Shown in pieces: positions 25,102-33,756 of a stretch of 54,129 nucleotides of DNA. The notes under the pieces are model-generated. The model made no database searches. It was not told the origin of the DNA and saw nothing but the letters and a program-made list of their open reading frames with translations. This stretch comes from Chachezhania sediminis (GTDB lineage: Bacteria; Pseudomonadota; Alphaproteobacteria; Rhodobacterales; Rhodobacteraceae). The position numbers and the translations under genes were made by a program. Numbering within the stretch: position 1 is the stretch's first letter; the number at the start of each line of letters is the position of its first letter. The stretch lies in the NCBI RefSeq assembly GCF_009765275.1, contig NZ_VOPH01000018.1, forward strand, positions 1 through 54,129, in the 5' to 3' direction.

Positions 25102-27603
25102 ATGAAAACCCACGTGAAGGCCCTTGTCGTCGGCGGCGGCGCCGTCGGAACCTCCATCGCCTATCACCTGGCCCGGGCGGGCTGGGCGGACGTGATGCTG
25201 CTTGAAAGGGACGAACTGACGTCCGGTTCGACCTGGCATGCGGCCGGGCTGCTGCCGCTGTTCAACATGTCCTATGCCACGACCCATATCCACAAGTACT
25301 CCGTCGACTTCTACAAGTCGCTCGAGGCCGAGACAGGCCTGAACGCCGGCTTCTCCGTGGTGGGCAATCTTCGCATGGCGCAGACTCAGGCGCGCATGGA
25401 CGAATACATGCTCTATGCCTCGACCGCCGAGACCTGTGGTGTTCCTTACGAATGGCTAAGTGCTGCCGACATAAAGGATCGCTGGCCGCTGGTCCGGACC
25501 GAGGATCTGAAGGGCGCGATCTTCCATCCCACCGACGGCTACATCAACCCGGCGGATGTCACGATGGCCATGGCCAAGGGCGCACGGCAGAGGGGCGTCA
25601 CGATCGAGCGCAAGTGGCAGGTCGACGGCTATGAATGGACGGGCCGCGCCTGGAAGGTGACCGTGACCAAGATGGTCGAACGGGGCGGGAACCTCGTGCC
25701 GTCGGACGAACAGACTGTGATCGAGGCAGAGCATGTCGTCACCGCCACGGGCAACCACGCGCAGCGGACGGCGAAACTCCTGGGGATCAAGATCCCGGCC
25801 ATCCCGGTCGAGCACCAGTACATCGTGACCGAGCCCGACCCGGCCCTGGTCGAGTACCGCAAGACCCATGGCGAACACCCGGTCCTGCGGGATGCCGATG
25901 CCAAGTGGTACGTGCGCGAGGAGCGCGGCGGCTGGATCCTGGGCCCCTACGAGGAAAACGCGCCGGCGCGGTTCCTCTATGACGTGCCGGAAAGCTTCCG
26001 CGCCGATCTCTTTCCGCTGGATCTGGAACGGATCGAGGAAGAGTACATGTCGATGATCCACCGGATCCCGACATCGGAAACCGTGGGCCTGAAGGACGAT
26101 TTCAACGGTCCGATCTGCTATACCCCCGACGGCAACCCGCTGGTGGGGCCGGCGCCGGGTCTCAGGAACATGTGGCTGGCGGAAGGGTTCTCGTTCGGGA
26201 TCACCGCCGCGGGCGGCACGGGATATTTCCTGGCGCAGATGATGGTCGAGGGCGAGGCCGAGATCGACATGGCGTCGCTGGATCCCAAGCGCTACGGGTC
26301 CTGGATGACGACCGAATACGCGGCGCGGAAGAACGAGGAATGCTATTCCCACGTCTTCATCCTGCACCATCCGGACGAGGAGCGCGAGGCCTGCCGGCCG
26401 CTGCGCACCGCGCCGGCCTATGAACGCCAGAAGGCGCTGGGCGCGCAGTTCGGGCAGGTGAACGGGTTCGAGCGGCCGAACTATTACGGTCCGCTGGATG
26501 CGCCCGACAGCTTCGATCACGACGCGCGGTCGTTCCGCCGCGGTGGCTGGTGGAAATATGCCGTGGAAGAGGCCAGGGCGATCCGCGAAGGCGTGGGCCT
26601 GGTCGATGCATCCGCCTTTGCCAAGCACGAGGTGAAGGGGCCGGGCGCCACGGCATTCCTGGACTGGTTCACCTGCAACAAGTTGCCGAAGATCGGACGG
26701 ATCAACCTGACCTATGCCCTGACCGAGGCAGGGACGACCCGGACCGAATACACCATCGTGCGGCGTGGCGAGAACGACTATTACCTCGTCTCGGCCGGGG
26801 CTTGGGCGGCCTATGACGCGGATTACCTGCAGAAGTCGGCCGAGGATTTCATGGCGGCGGGTGGCGAGTTCGTCGTCCTCCACGACGTGACCACGCAGTG
26901 GGGCGTCTTTGCCGTGGCCGGGCCCAGATCGCGGGACCTGCTGAAGAAACTGGTGCGCGATGCGGATCCGGAAGCGGTCCTGTCGAACAAGCGCTTCCCC
27001 TGGCTGACCATGCGCAATATCGAGCTGGAGATGTGCCCGGTGATGGCGATCCGGGTGGCCTATACCGGCGAGCTGGGCTGGGAACTGCATCACCCGATAG
27101 AGATGCAGACCTACCTCTGGGACCGTCTGATGGCGGCGGGGGTCGAGTTCGGGCTGAAGCCGGTCGGCGCGCGGGCGCAGAACTGGCTGCGGCAGGAGAA
27201 GAGTTATCGCGCCTTCGGGAACGAACTGGGCCGCGATGCGACCCCGCTGGAGGCCGACCTGCCGCGTTTCGTCGACCTGTCGAAGGACTTCCGCGGTAAG
27301 GCGGCGATGGAGGCCAAGGGCATCCGGTCGAAATGCGTGACCGTCCTGATCGACGGGCCGGCGGATGCCGATCCCTGGGGGCGCGAGGCGCTGTATCTGG
27401 ACGGCGTGAAGGTCGGTCGCCTGACCTCGGGCGGGTATTCTGTGCATTTCGGCAAGTCGGTGGGCATGGGCTATGTCTCGCCCGAACTGGCGGTGCCGGG
27501 GACGAAGCTGGAAGTGAAGATGCTGAACCAGCTGTGGCCAGTCGAGGTCGTCGAAGACAGCCCCTATGATCCGTCCAACGCGGCGATCCGCATCGACGGG
27601 TAA
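25102..27603 (+). CDS. GcvT-fused FAD dehydrogenase, dimethylglycine/sarcosine dehydrogenase-like
   Basis: 833 residues. The N-terminal half is a DAO-type FAD domain (VVGGGAVGTSIAYHLARAG at 8-26) with GSTWHAAGLLP; the histidine of WHAAG is where family members bind FAD covalently. The C-terminal half, after about residue 440, is a GcvT-like aminomethyl/tetrahydrofolate domain (GGWWKYAVEEARAIREGVGLVDASAFAKHEVKGP, VAYTGELGWELH, RLTSGGYS). Such enzymes demethylate dimethylglycine, sarcosine or related methylamines and transfer the one-carbon unit to folate. Roseobacters carry many paralogues, so the exact substrate is open. The ATG overlaps the stop of a possible 51-codon leader frame. Confidence 0.88.
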   Translation: MKTHVKALVVGGGAVGTSIAYHLARAGWADVMLLERDELTSGSTWHAAGLLPLFNMSYATTHIHKYSVDFYKSLEAETGLNAGFSVVGNLRMAQTQARMDEYMLYASTAETCGVPYEWLSAADIKDRWPLVRTEDLKGAIFHPTDGYINPADVTMAMAKGARQRGVTIERKWQVDGYEWTGRAWKVTVTKMVERGGNLVPSDEQTVIEAEHVVTATGNHAQRTAKLLGIKIPAIPVEHQYIVTEPDPALVEYRKTHGEHPVLRDADAKWYVREERGGWILGPYEENAPARFLYDVPESFRADLFPLDLERIEEEYMSMIHRIPTSETVGLKDDFNGPICYTPDGNPLVGPAPGLRNMWLAEGFSFGITAAGGTGYFLAQMMVEGEAEIDMASLDPKRYGSWMTTEYAARKNEECYSHVFILHHPDEEREACRPLRTAPAYERQKALGAQFGQVNGFERPNYYGPLDAPDSFDHDARSFRRGGWWKYAVEEARAIREGVGLVDASAFAKHEVKGPGATAFLDWFTCNKLPKIGRINLTYALTEAGTTRTEYTIVRRGENDYYLVSAGAWAAYDADYLQKSAEDFMAAGGEFVVLHDVTTQWGVFAVAGPRSRDLLKKLVRDADPEAVLSNKRFPWLTMRNIELEMCPVMAIRVAYTGELGWELHHPIEMQTYLWDRLMAAGVEFGLKPVGARAQNWLRQEKSYRAFGNELGRDATPLEADLPRFVDLSKDFRGKAAMEAKGIRSKCVTVLIDGPADADPWGREALYLDGVKVGRLTSGGYSVHFGKSVGMGYVSPELAVPGTKLEVKMLNQLWPVEVVEDSPYDPSNAAIRIDG

Positions 27604-27627
27604 GGCTGCCGTCAAGGCCGGGTGCAC

Positions 27628-27708
27628 GCCAAGCCTGTTTCGAAACAGGCTTGGCCCCGCAGGAAGGCCCTTTCAAAGGGCCTTCGTCCGCCGCCGGGGT
27701 GCGGCGGA
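27628..27708. terminator. Three consecutive hairpins after the dehydrogenase gene
   Basis: First, 27628-27655 is a perfect 28-bp palindrome (GCCAAGCCTGTTTC and its complement). Second, 27663-27685 has 11-bp arms GAAGGCCCTTT / AAAGGGCCTTC with one central base. Third, 27687-27708 has TCCGCCGC / GCGGCGGA around a 6-nt loop. They fill most of the gap to the next gene. No long T-run follows; they may act as a processing or termination cluster or be a short mobile repeat. Confidence 0.6.
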
Positions 27709-27773
27709 AGGTTTGACCGGCGGCGCACGCCGCCTATGGTGACGGCATCAATCCCAGCGGGCAGGAGCCCCCG

Positions 27774-28586
27774 ATGCCGACCCCGACCCAAGCGCGACGC
27801 CGTCCCGCGATCCTGTTCCTGCTGGTGCTGGCCTTCGTGGCGGCGCTGGGCATGATTTCCTACCGAAGCAATCCGCTGACCCGCGAGGCCGAGGGCTATG
27901 CCACCGCCGTCGCCGCGACCAGCGCCACGGTCTATGTCACCCTGCGGTCCATCAACGCCTTCCTGTCCACCGCGCAGGAGGTCGAGGTCAGCGGCGGCGC
28001 GGTCTTCGTCTCGGGGTCCGCCAAGCCGCTGAAGGCGCTGGAGCCCATTGATGATACGGTCGAACGCGTCTCGTCCATGGTCTTTGCGCTGATGGTCGCG
28101 ACCGGGGTCGTGGCCGTGGGCATCGGGCCGGTCAGCGCCGTGGGCTGGGGCATGATCCTGCTGTCGCTGGTCATCGACCTGATCCGGCGGGGCATCGGGC
28201 GGCTGTCGGAAAAGACCGCGATGGAACGGCAGCTGCTGCGCTATGGCCTGCTGTTCGGGCTGGGGGTGCCGCTGGCCTTTGTCCTGGCTTCGCAGATGGC
28301 GGACTGGATGACGGCGGATGTCTGGGCCGCAAACGACGCCATCGTGCGCGAGATCACGGCCGAGGTCGACCTGGCCGATGTCGAGGACGGGACCGGCCTT
28401 CTGGGCAATCTGAAGTCGGCCATGGGAGAGGTCGAACGCTACCAGGCGCTGGCCGGAAACCTTTACGACCGGGCCGATGACCTGCTGCAGTCCTACGTGA
28501 TGATCCTGGCGGTCTTCGTCTTCAAGCTGCTGTTGTTGCCGGCGCTGCTGCTGGGCGGGCTGATCGCCTTTTCGCGCCGGTTCTAG
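27774..28586 (+). CDS. Membrane protein of unknown function
   Basis: 270 residues, preceded by GCAGGAG. I do not recognise the family. Likely membrane segments are at about 12-30 (ILFLLVLAFVAALGMIS), about 101-136 (a long hydrophobic pair, FALMVATGVVAVGIGPVSAVGW), about 155-172 (GLLFGLGVPLAFVLASQM) and about 243-266 (YVMILAVFVFKLLLLPALLLGGL). Between the third and last segments is an acidic, helical stretch (DVWAANDAIVREITAEVDLADVEDG) likely to face the periplasm. It is convergent with the DUF938 gene, with a 4-bp overlap of the 3' ends. No pathway can be assigned. Confidence 0.8.
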   Translation: MPTPTQARRRPAILFLLVLAFVAALGMISYRSNPLTREAEGYATAVAATSATVYVTLRSINAFLSTAQEVEVSGGAVFVSGSAKPLKALEPIDDTVERVSSMVFALMVATGVVAVGIGPVSAVGWGMILLSLVIDLIRRGIGRLSEKTAMERQLLRYGLLFGLGVPLAFVLASQMADWMTADVWAANDAIVREITAEVDLADVEDGTGLLGNLKSAMGEVERYQALAGNLYDRADDLLQSYVMILAVFVFKLLLLPALLLGGLIAFSRRF

Positions 28587-29257
28587 ATCCCGATTTCCAG
28601 GGCCGGGCGTTCGGTCACGAAGGCCAGGTTGTTGGCGGGCATCTCGACCGTTTCCAGAAGCGCCAGCCCGCTGGCGGCGAGCCAGTCGGCGATCTGAAGG
28701 TCGTCCTTGTACCCGGTTTCCGGGTCGCGCGTCTGAAGCGTGGCGTGAAAGGACCGGTCGCCGTCGCTGGTCAGGACGCCGCTCCGCATGAAGGGGCCAT
28801 AGATCAGAAAGCGTCCGCCGGGGGCCAGGGCCTGCGCGGCCTCGGTCACCAGCGTCTCGACCTCGAAGGTGCTGACGAGGTGCAAAAGGTTGGCCACCAT
28901 GATGAAATCCCGGGGCGCCTGGGTCGCGCCCCATCCGGGGCTGAGCGCGTCGAGCGACAGGGCAGGGGCGATGTTGGGAATGCCGGCTTCGGCAATGCGG
29001 GCATTGACGCTGCGGATCCGGTCGGGCTGTACCTCTGTCGGTTGCCACAGCAGGCCGGGCAGGCGGGCGGCGAAGGCCACGCTGTGCTGACCGGTGCCGG
29101 CCGCCAGTTCCAGTGCGCGGCCCCGGTGCGGGGCGATGCGGACCAGAAGGTCGCCGATGGGACCGGCATTGCGTTCGGCCGACGGCGCGAACAGCTTGTC
29201 GCCCCCGGCGTCTTCGGCGGCGCTGGCAATATAGGCGGGATAATCGCGTATCGGCAT
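28583..29257 (-). CDS. DUF938 SAM-dependent methyltransferase-like protein
   Basis: 224 residues from the ATG at 29257 (MPIRDYPAYIASAAEDAGG). The SAM-binding motif I is LELAAGTGQHSVAFAARLPG, followed by QPTEVQPDRIRSVNARI and PRDFIMVANLLHLVS. GGRFLIYGPFMRSG is also typical of DUF938, a class I methyltransferase-fold family whose substrate is not established. Soluble, single domain. Its 3' end overlaps the membrane-protein gene on the other strand by 4 bp. Confidence 0.85.
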   Translation of the reverse strand: MPIRDYPAYIASAAEDAGGDKLFAPSAERNAGPIGDLLVRIAPHRGRALELAAGTGQHSVAFAARLPGLLWQPTEVQPDRIRSVNARIAEAGIPNIAPALSLDALSPGWGATQAPRDFIMVANLLHLVSTFEVETLVTEAAQALAPGGRFLIYGPFMRSGVLTSDGDRSFHATLQTRDPETGYKDDLQIADWLAASGLALLETVEMPANNLAFVTERPALEIGI

Positions 29258-29353
29258 GGAAGGGTCCGGGCGCTGGTGACGTGGCCACAAGGTGCCACGT
29301 TCCCGGGGGATTGGACAGGGCGATGAGGGGGGGTGCATGCCTACCGTGCGCAT

Positions 29354-29677
29354 TCAGGCCAGCGACAGTTCCCTGGACAGCCAGTTGAAGTAGTCGCGGA
29401 TCGCGTCGTCGTCGCGCTGGCAATAGGACCATTTCATGTGCCGCCGCACCCGGATGAAGCCCGCCTGCCGCAGGATGTCCAGGTGACGGCTGGCGGTCGG
29501 CTGGGCGACGCCCAGTGCCTCGGCGATCAGGGTCATGCAGACGCCGAACTCTGCGGCGTCGGCAGACCATTGGTGGCCGAAATGCGCCGCGGGCTCTGCC
29601 AGCAGGCGCAGGATCGTCACGCGGGGTTCACTGGCCAGGGCTTTCATCTGGGTTGAGCGGTCCATGCCATCAATCAT
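29354..29677 (-). CDS. ArsR-family transcriptional regulator
   Basis: 107 residues from the ATG at 29677 (MIDGMDRSTQMKALASEPR); an ATG at 29665 is also possible. The winged HTH is ALASEPRVTILRLLAEPAAHF, then CMTLIAEALGVAQPTASRHLDILRQAGFIRVRR. The C terminus (KWSYCQRDDDAIRDYFNWLSREL) carries the wing and dimer helix. The metal-site cysteines of classic ArsR (CVCDL) are absent, so it probably senses something other than arsenite. It is divergent from an alpha/beta hydrolase gene, 36 bp apart, and likely represses it. Confidence 0.85.
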   Translation of the reverse strand: MIDGMDRSTQMKALASEPRVTILRLLAEPAAHFGHQWSADAAEFGVCMTLIAEALGVAQPTASRHLDILRQAGFIRVRRHMKWSYCQRDDDAIRDYFNWLSRELSLA

Positions 29678-29713
29678 ATAGTCACTTAGCGAAATAACAA
29701 TATGTGAGTCGCC

Positions 29714-30532
29714 ATGCTGGATCTGCCCCATACCGCCGCGATCGAAGGGAACGCCGTCCGCTGGGGGCGGATCGGGCAGGGGCCGCCGCTGGTGGCCATC
29801 CACGGCACGCCCTTTTCCGCGCAGGTCTGGCGGCGGATCGTGCCGCTGATCGCGGACCGGCGGACGGTCTACTACTTCGACCTGGTGGGCTATGGCCTGT
29901 CCGAGATGCGTGAGGGGCAGGATGTTTCCCTTGCCGTCCAGAACCGGGTTCTGGCGGGGCTGTTCGCGGAATGGGGGCTGACCCGCCCGGACGTGCTGGC
30001 CCACGATTTCGGCGGGGCCACGGCGCTGCGGGGCCATTACCTGAACGGGTTGCGCTATGCATCGCTGACGATCTTCGACGCGGTGGCGCTGGCGCCCTGG
30101 GGATCGCCCTTCGTCCAGCATGTGCGCGCGCATCAGGCGGCCTTTGCGGGCATGCCCGACTACATGCACCGCGCGCTGCTGCGGGCCTATCTTCAGACCG
30201 CCGCCCATGCGTCCCTGACCGAGGCGGCGCTGGAGATCTACAGCGCGCCCTGGCTGGGCCCGGTGGGGCAGCCGGCCTTCTATCGCCAGATCGCGCAGAT
30301 GGACCAGCGGTACACGGACGAGGTCGAAGGGCTCTGCGGCCCGATGGATTGCCCCGTCACCGTCCTGTGGGGGGCCGAAGACGAATGGATCCCGTTCGAA
30401 AAGGGGCAGGCGCTGGCGGATCGAATCGCGGGCGGCACGATCATCCCGGTGCCCGGTGCCGGCCACCTGGTTCAGGAGGACCGGCCCGAAGCCATCGTCG
30501 CCGCGGTGCTGAAGCAGATCGCCGGCGCCTGA
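29714..30532 (+). CDS. Alpha/beta hydrolase (haloalkane dehalogenase/epoxide hydrolase-like)
   Basis: 272 residues. The oxyanion region is VAIHGTPFSAQVWRRI. The nucleophile elbow is VLAHDFGGATALRG, where Asp replaces the usual Ser: H-D-F-G-G is the elbow of haloalkane dehalogenases, epoxide hydrolases and related enzymes that form an alkyl-enzyme ester. A later acidic residue lies in VLWGAEDEWIP and the histidine in GAGHLVQEDRPE. It is divergent from an ArsR regulator that probably controls it. Substrate unknown; an epoxide or halide is possible from the Asp nucleophile. Confidence 0.86.
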   Translation: MLDLPHTAAIEGNAVRWGRIGQGPPLVAIHGTPFSAQVWRRIVPLIADRRTVYYFDLVGYGLSEMREGQDVSLAVQNRVLAGLFAEWGLTRPDVLAHDFGGATALRGHYLNGLRYASLTIFDAVALAPWGSPFVQHVRAHQAAFAGMPDYMHRALLRAYLQTAAHASLTEAALEIYSAPWLGPVGQPAFYRQIAQMDQRYTDEVEGLCGPMDCPVTVLWGAEDEWIPFEKGQALADRIAGGTIIPVPGAGHLVQEDRPEAIVAAVLKQIAGA

Positions 30533-30542
30533 GGAAACAAGA

Positions 30543-30567
30543 AAGGCCCCGCGCCGGGCGGGGCCTT
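30543..30567. terminator. Bidirectional terminator between convergent genes
   Basis: A perfect 10-bp stem AAGGCCCCGC / GCGGGGCCTT has a 5-nt loop. On the minus strand it is followed by TCTTGTTTCC, and on the plus strand by CTGACTGCC. It serves the minus-strand nucleoside-importer operon best and lies 10 bp after the plus-strand hydrolase stop. Confidence 0.75.
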
Positions 30568-30592
30568 CTGACTGCCAGACTGTTCAGACCGA

Positions 30593-31672
30593 TCAGTTCG
30601 GGATCGAGCCGGTGATGCCCTGGACATAGAAGTTCATGCCGGCCAGCGTACCGTCGTCGGCCACTTCGCCTTCGGCCAGCCAGGGGCTGCCGTCCTGCTT
30701 GTTCAGCGGGCCGGTGAAGGGGTGATAGGCACCCGAGGCGATATCGTCCTTCATTTTCATGGCTTCGGCCTTCACGTCGTCCGGAACCGGACCCGTGATC
30801 TCGCCGATGCCGACCATGCCGGCGCCGATGCCGTCCCAGGTGTTGTCGCTTTCCCATGTGCCGTCGATCACGGCCTGCACACGCTTGATGTAATAGGGCG
30901 CCCATTCGTCGATGATCGACGAGATGCGCGGCTCCGGCGCGTATTCATACATGTCGGCCGCCTGACCGAAGCCCAGGCCGCCCTTTTCCTTCAGCACGGC
31001 CAGCGGCGCGGTCGAATCGGTGTGGGCCAGTACGACGTCGACACCCTGGTCCAGCAGCGCCTGGGTGGCGTCGGCCTCTTTCGCCGGGTCGAACCAGGTG
31101 CTGATCCAGATGACCGAGATCTCGACATCCGGGTTCACCTTCTGGGCGTGGATGAACGAGGAGTTGATGCCGCGGATCACCTCGGGGATCGGGAAGGACC
31201 CGATATAGCCGATCTTGTTCGACTTGGTCATGTGGCCGGCCAGGAAGCCTTCGATCGCGCGGCCTTCATAGAAGCGGGCGGAATAGACGCCCACATTCGG
31301 CGCGGTCTTGTAGCCGGTCGCGTGCTCGAATTTCACCTTCGGGAACTTCTTGGCCACGTCGATGGTGGGTTCCATGTAGCCGAACGAGGTGGTGAAGATC
31401 AGGTCGGCGCCGCCAAGCGCCATCTGCGTCAGCACGCGTTCCGCGTCGGCGCCTTCGGGAACCGAGGCCTGTTCGACCACTTCGACCGCATCGCCGAAAT
31501 GTGCCTTCATCGCCATGGCGGCTTCGTGGTGGTGTTGGCTCCAGCCGCCGTCGTTCACGGGGCCGACATAGACGAAGCCGATCTTGGGCTTGTCCTGTGC
31601 CAGGGCGGGGCCGACCGCCAGGCCAAGGCCCAGCGCGGTGGTGACGCCGGCAAGAAGGGTTCTGCGTTTCAT
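30593..31672 (-). CDS. BMP-family ABC transporter substrate-binding protein (nucleoside/purine type)
   Basis: 359 residues. The signal peptide is at 1-25 (RRTLLAGVTTALGLGLAVGPALA, AQ cleavage). The mature part starts KPKIGFVYVGPVNDGGWSQ, the signature opening of basic membrane protein (PnrA/Med) binding proteins that capture nucleosides or purines. FTTSFGYMEPTIDVAKKFP and LAHTDSTAPLAVLKEKGGLGFG complete the fold. It lies 72 bp after the second permease gene, at the distal end of the xdh-ABC block. The xanthine dehydrogenase linkage suggests xanthine, hypoxanthine or a purine nucleoside as ligand. Confidence 0.9.
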   Translation of the reverse strand: MKRRTLLAGVTTALGLGLAVGPALAQDKPKIGFVYVGPVNDGGWSQHHHEAAMAMKAHFGDAVEVVEQASVPEGADAERVLTQMALGGADLIFTTSFGYMEPTIDVAKKFPKVKFEHATGYKTAPNVGVYSARFYEGRAIEGFLAGHMTKSNKIGYIGSFPIPEVIRGINSSFIHAQKVNPDVEISVIWISTWFDPAKEADATQALLDQGVDVVLAHTDSTAPLAVLKEKGGLGFGQAADMYEYAPEPRISSIIDEWAPYYIKRVQAVIDGTWESDNTWDGIGAGMVGIGEITGPVPDDVKAEAMKMKDDIASGAYHPFTGPLNKQDGSPWLAEGEVADDGTLAGMNFYVQGITGSIPN

Positions 31673-31744
31673 GAAGGTAACTCCCTTAGAGTAATGACCG
31701 GAACCCGCGACAGAAGATCGGATCCCGAAGGTTGGGGCCGGCCG

Positions 31745-32674
31745 TCAGCGCCCGGCATGGAACAGCCGACCCAGCGAGGCAGGGGCCGCACCGGCGCCCG
31801 ACGACCGGGCCGAAATGACGACAAGCACAAGAATGGTGATCACGTAAGGCGACATCGACAGCAGCTGCACCGGGACGGCGACGCCCGCGGCCTGAAAGTT
31901 CAGTTGCAGCACTGTGATACCACCGAAAAGATAGGCGCCGATCAAGGCCCGCCATGGCTTCCATGACGCGAAGACAACGATGGCCAGAGCGATCCAGCCG
32001 GCCCCGGCGGTCATCCCGTCCGTCCATTGTGGCACGCGCACAAGGCTGAGATAGGCGCCCCCCAGCCCGGCACAGGCGCCGCCGAAGGCGATGGCCAGGA
32101 TCCGGATCGTGATGACCTTGTAGCCCAGCGCATGGGCGGCATCGTGGTTTTCGCCCACCGCCCGCAGGATCAGGCCCGCGCGGGTGTATTTCAGCAGCGC
32201 CCAGACCCCGGCCACCAGGGCCAGGCTGACATAGACCATCATGTCGTGCTGCAGGAACGCCCGCCCGAAGAACGGGATGTCGGAAATGCCGGGGATGTCC
32301 AGCCGGTAGGCCCGCGGCGGTTTCTGGCCGCCATAGCTTTGCCCGATCAGGGACGACAGTCCCAGCCCGAACAGCGTCAGCGACAGGCCCGATGCGACCT
32401 GGTTGGCCAGCGCCAGCTGGGTCAGCAGCGCAAACAGAAGCGACAGGACAAGGCTGCCCGCGGCTGCACCCACGAAGCCCAGCATGGGCGATCCGGTGTT
32501 CACCGCCACGGCAAAGCCGCAGATGGCGCCGGTGATCATCATCCCCTCGACGCCCAGGTTCAGGACGCCGGCGCGTTCGACGACCAGCTCTCCTATTGCG
32601 GCCAGAAGGACGGGGGTGGCCGCGACCATCAGCGAAGCGATGAGCAGGGCGGCGTTGAAGGACGAGAAATCCAT
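31745..32674 (-). CDS. ABC transporter permease, nucleoside type (NupQ/YufQ-like)
   Basis: 309 residues with about eight hydrophobic segments. Hallmarks of this permease pair are GELVVERAGVLNLGVEGMMITGAICGF, LRAVGENHDAAHALGYKV and GGACAGLGGAYLSLV. It is the second membrane subunit of the importer and starts 2 bp after the first permease ends. Length is typical. Confidence 0.9.
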   Translation of the reverse strand: MDFSSFNAALLIASLMVAATPVLLAAIGELVVERAGVLNLGVEGMMITGAICGFAVAVNTGSPMLGFVGAAAGSLVLSLLFALLTQLALANQVASGLSLTLFGLGLSSLIGQSYGGQKPPRAYRLDIPGISDIPFFGRAFLQHDMMVYVSLALVAGVWALLKYTRAGLILRAVGENHDAAHALGYKVITIRILAIAFGGACAGLGGAYLSLVRVPQWTDGMTAGAGWIALAIVVFASWKPWRALIGAYLFGGITVLQLNFQAAGVAVPVQLLSMSPYVITILVLVVISARSSGAGAAPASLGRLFHAGR

Positions 32675-32676
32675 GG

Positions 32677-33756
32677 TCAGGCCGTCTCCCGCAGGGTCAG
32701 TCGGATCCGGTAGTTGGTCAGTAGGTCGAAGGCCAGCAGGAAAAACAGCAGCATCCCCTGGAAGACCTGGATCGCCGCGGCGGGCAGGCCCAGCTGGTTC
32801 TGCGCGATCTCGCCCCCGATATAGGTCAGGGCCAGCAGGAACCCCGCGAGCAGGATCCCGATCGGATTCAGGCGGCCCAGGAAGGCCACGATGATCGCCG
32901 TGAAGCCATAGCCAGAGTTGAAGTCGATGGTGATCTGGCCCGCCGGACCCGCGACCTCGAAGAGGCCCGCAAGTCCCGCGAAGAGACCCGAAAGCCCTAG
33001 GCTGAACACGGTCAGCCTGCCGGGGTTCACGCCGGCAAAACGGGCAGCGCGGGGGGCGTCGCCGGTCAGGCGGATGTGGAACCCGGTCATGTGCCGGGTC
33101 AGCAGGACAAAGGCGAAGACGACGGCCAGCAGCGCCGCGACGGTGCCCCAGTGAATGCCGGCATCTTCCAGGATCCAGCTGGTGGCGGACGGGTATTCGT
33201 CAAGGTTGCGGCTGCCGGGAAAACCGTATCCTTCGGGGTTCCGCAGTGGCCCCAGAGCCATCGAGGCCAGAAGCTGTTCCGCCACATAGACCAGCATCAG
33301 CGAGACCAGGATCTCGTTCGTGCCGAAGCGGACCTTCAGAAGCGCCGGTATCAGCGCCCAGAGCATCCCGCCAAGCGCGCCCGCGATGACCATCAGCGGA
33401 AAGACGTACCAGGCATCCAGCGGGTACAGCGCCAGTCCGACGGCCGCGCCGCAGATGGCGCCCAGGATGTACTGGCCTTCCGCCCCGATGTTCCAGATCC
33501 CGGCCTTGAAGCCCAGCGACAGGCCCACGGCGATCAGGACCAGCGGCGCGGCCTTCACCATCAACTGTGGGCGATAGTAGAACGAGAACTCGCTGAACAG
33601 CGGGTCCCAGAAGATCGTCTTGATCGCGGCAAAGGGGCTTTCACCAAGGAAGGCGAACAGCAACCCGCCAAAGAACATGGTCGCCAGCACCGCCAGCACC
33701 GGCGTCGCATAGGACCACGCCTGCGACGGCTGGCGGCGTTTTTCCAGCTTGATCAT
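32677..33756 (-). CDS. ABC transporter permease, nucleoside type (NupP/YufP-like)
   Basis: 359 residues. A first membrane helix at about 16-33 precedes a long periplasmic loop, then LIAVGLSLGFKAGIWNIGAEGQYILGAICGA, the conserved GAEGQ block of this family. FHIRLTGDAPRAARFAGVNPGRLTVFSLGLSG and YGFTAIIVAFLGRLNPIG follow. It overlaps the ATPase gene by 4 bp. With the next permease it forms the pore. Confidence 0.9.
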   Translation of the reverse strand: MIKLEKRRQPSQAWSYATPVLAVLATMFFGGLLFAFLGESPFAAIKTIFWDPLFSEFSFYYRPQLMVKAAPLVLIAVGLSLGFKAGIWNIGAEGQYILGAICGAAVGLALYPLDAWYVFPLMVIAGALGGMLWALIPALLKVRFGTNEILVSLMLVYVAEQLLASMALGPLRNPEGYGFPGSRNLDEYPSATSWILEDAGIHWGTVAALLAVVFAFVLLTRHMTGFHIRLTGDAPRAARFAGVNPGRLTVFSLGLSGLFAGLAGLFEVAGPAGQITIDFNSGYGFTAIIVAFLGRLNPIGILLAGFLLALTYIGGEIAQNQLGLPAAAIQVFQGMLLFFLLAFDLLTNYRIRLTLRETA

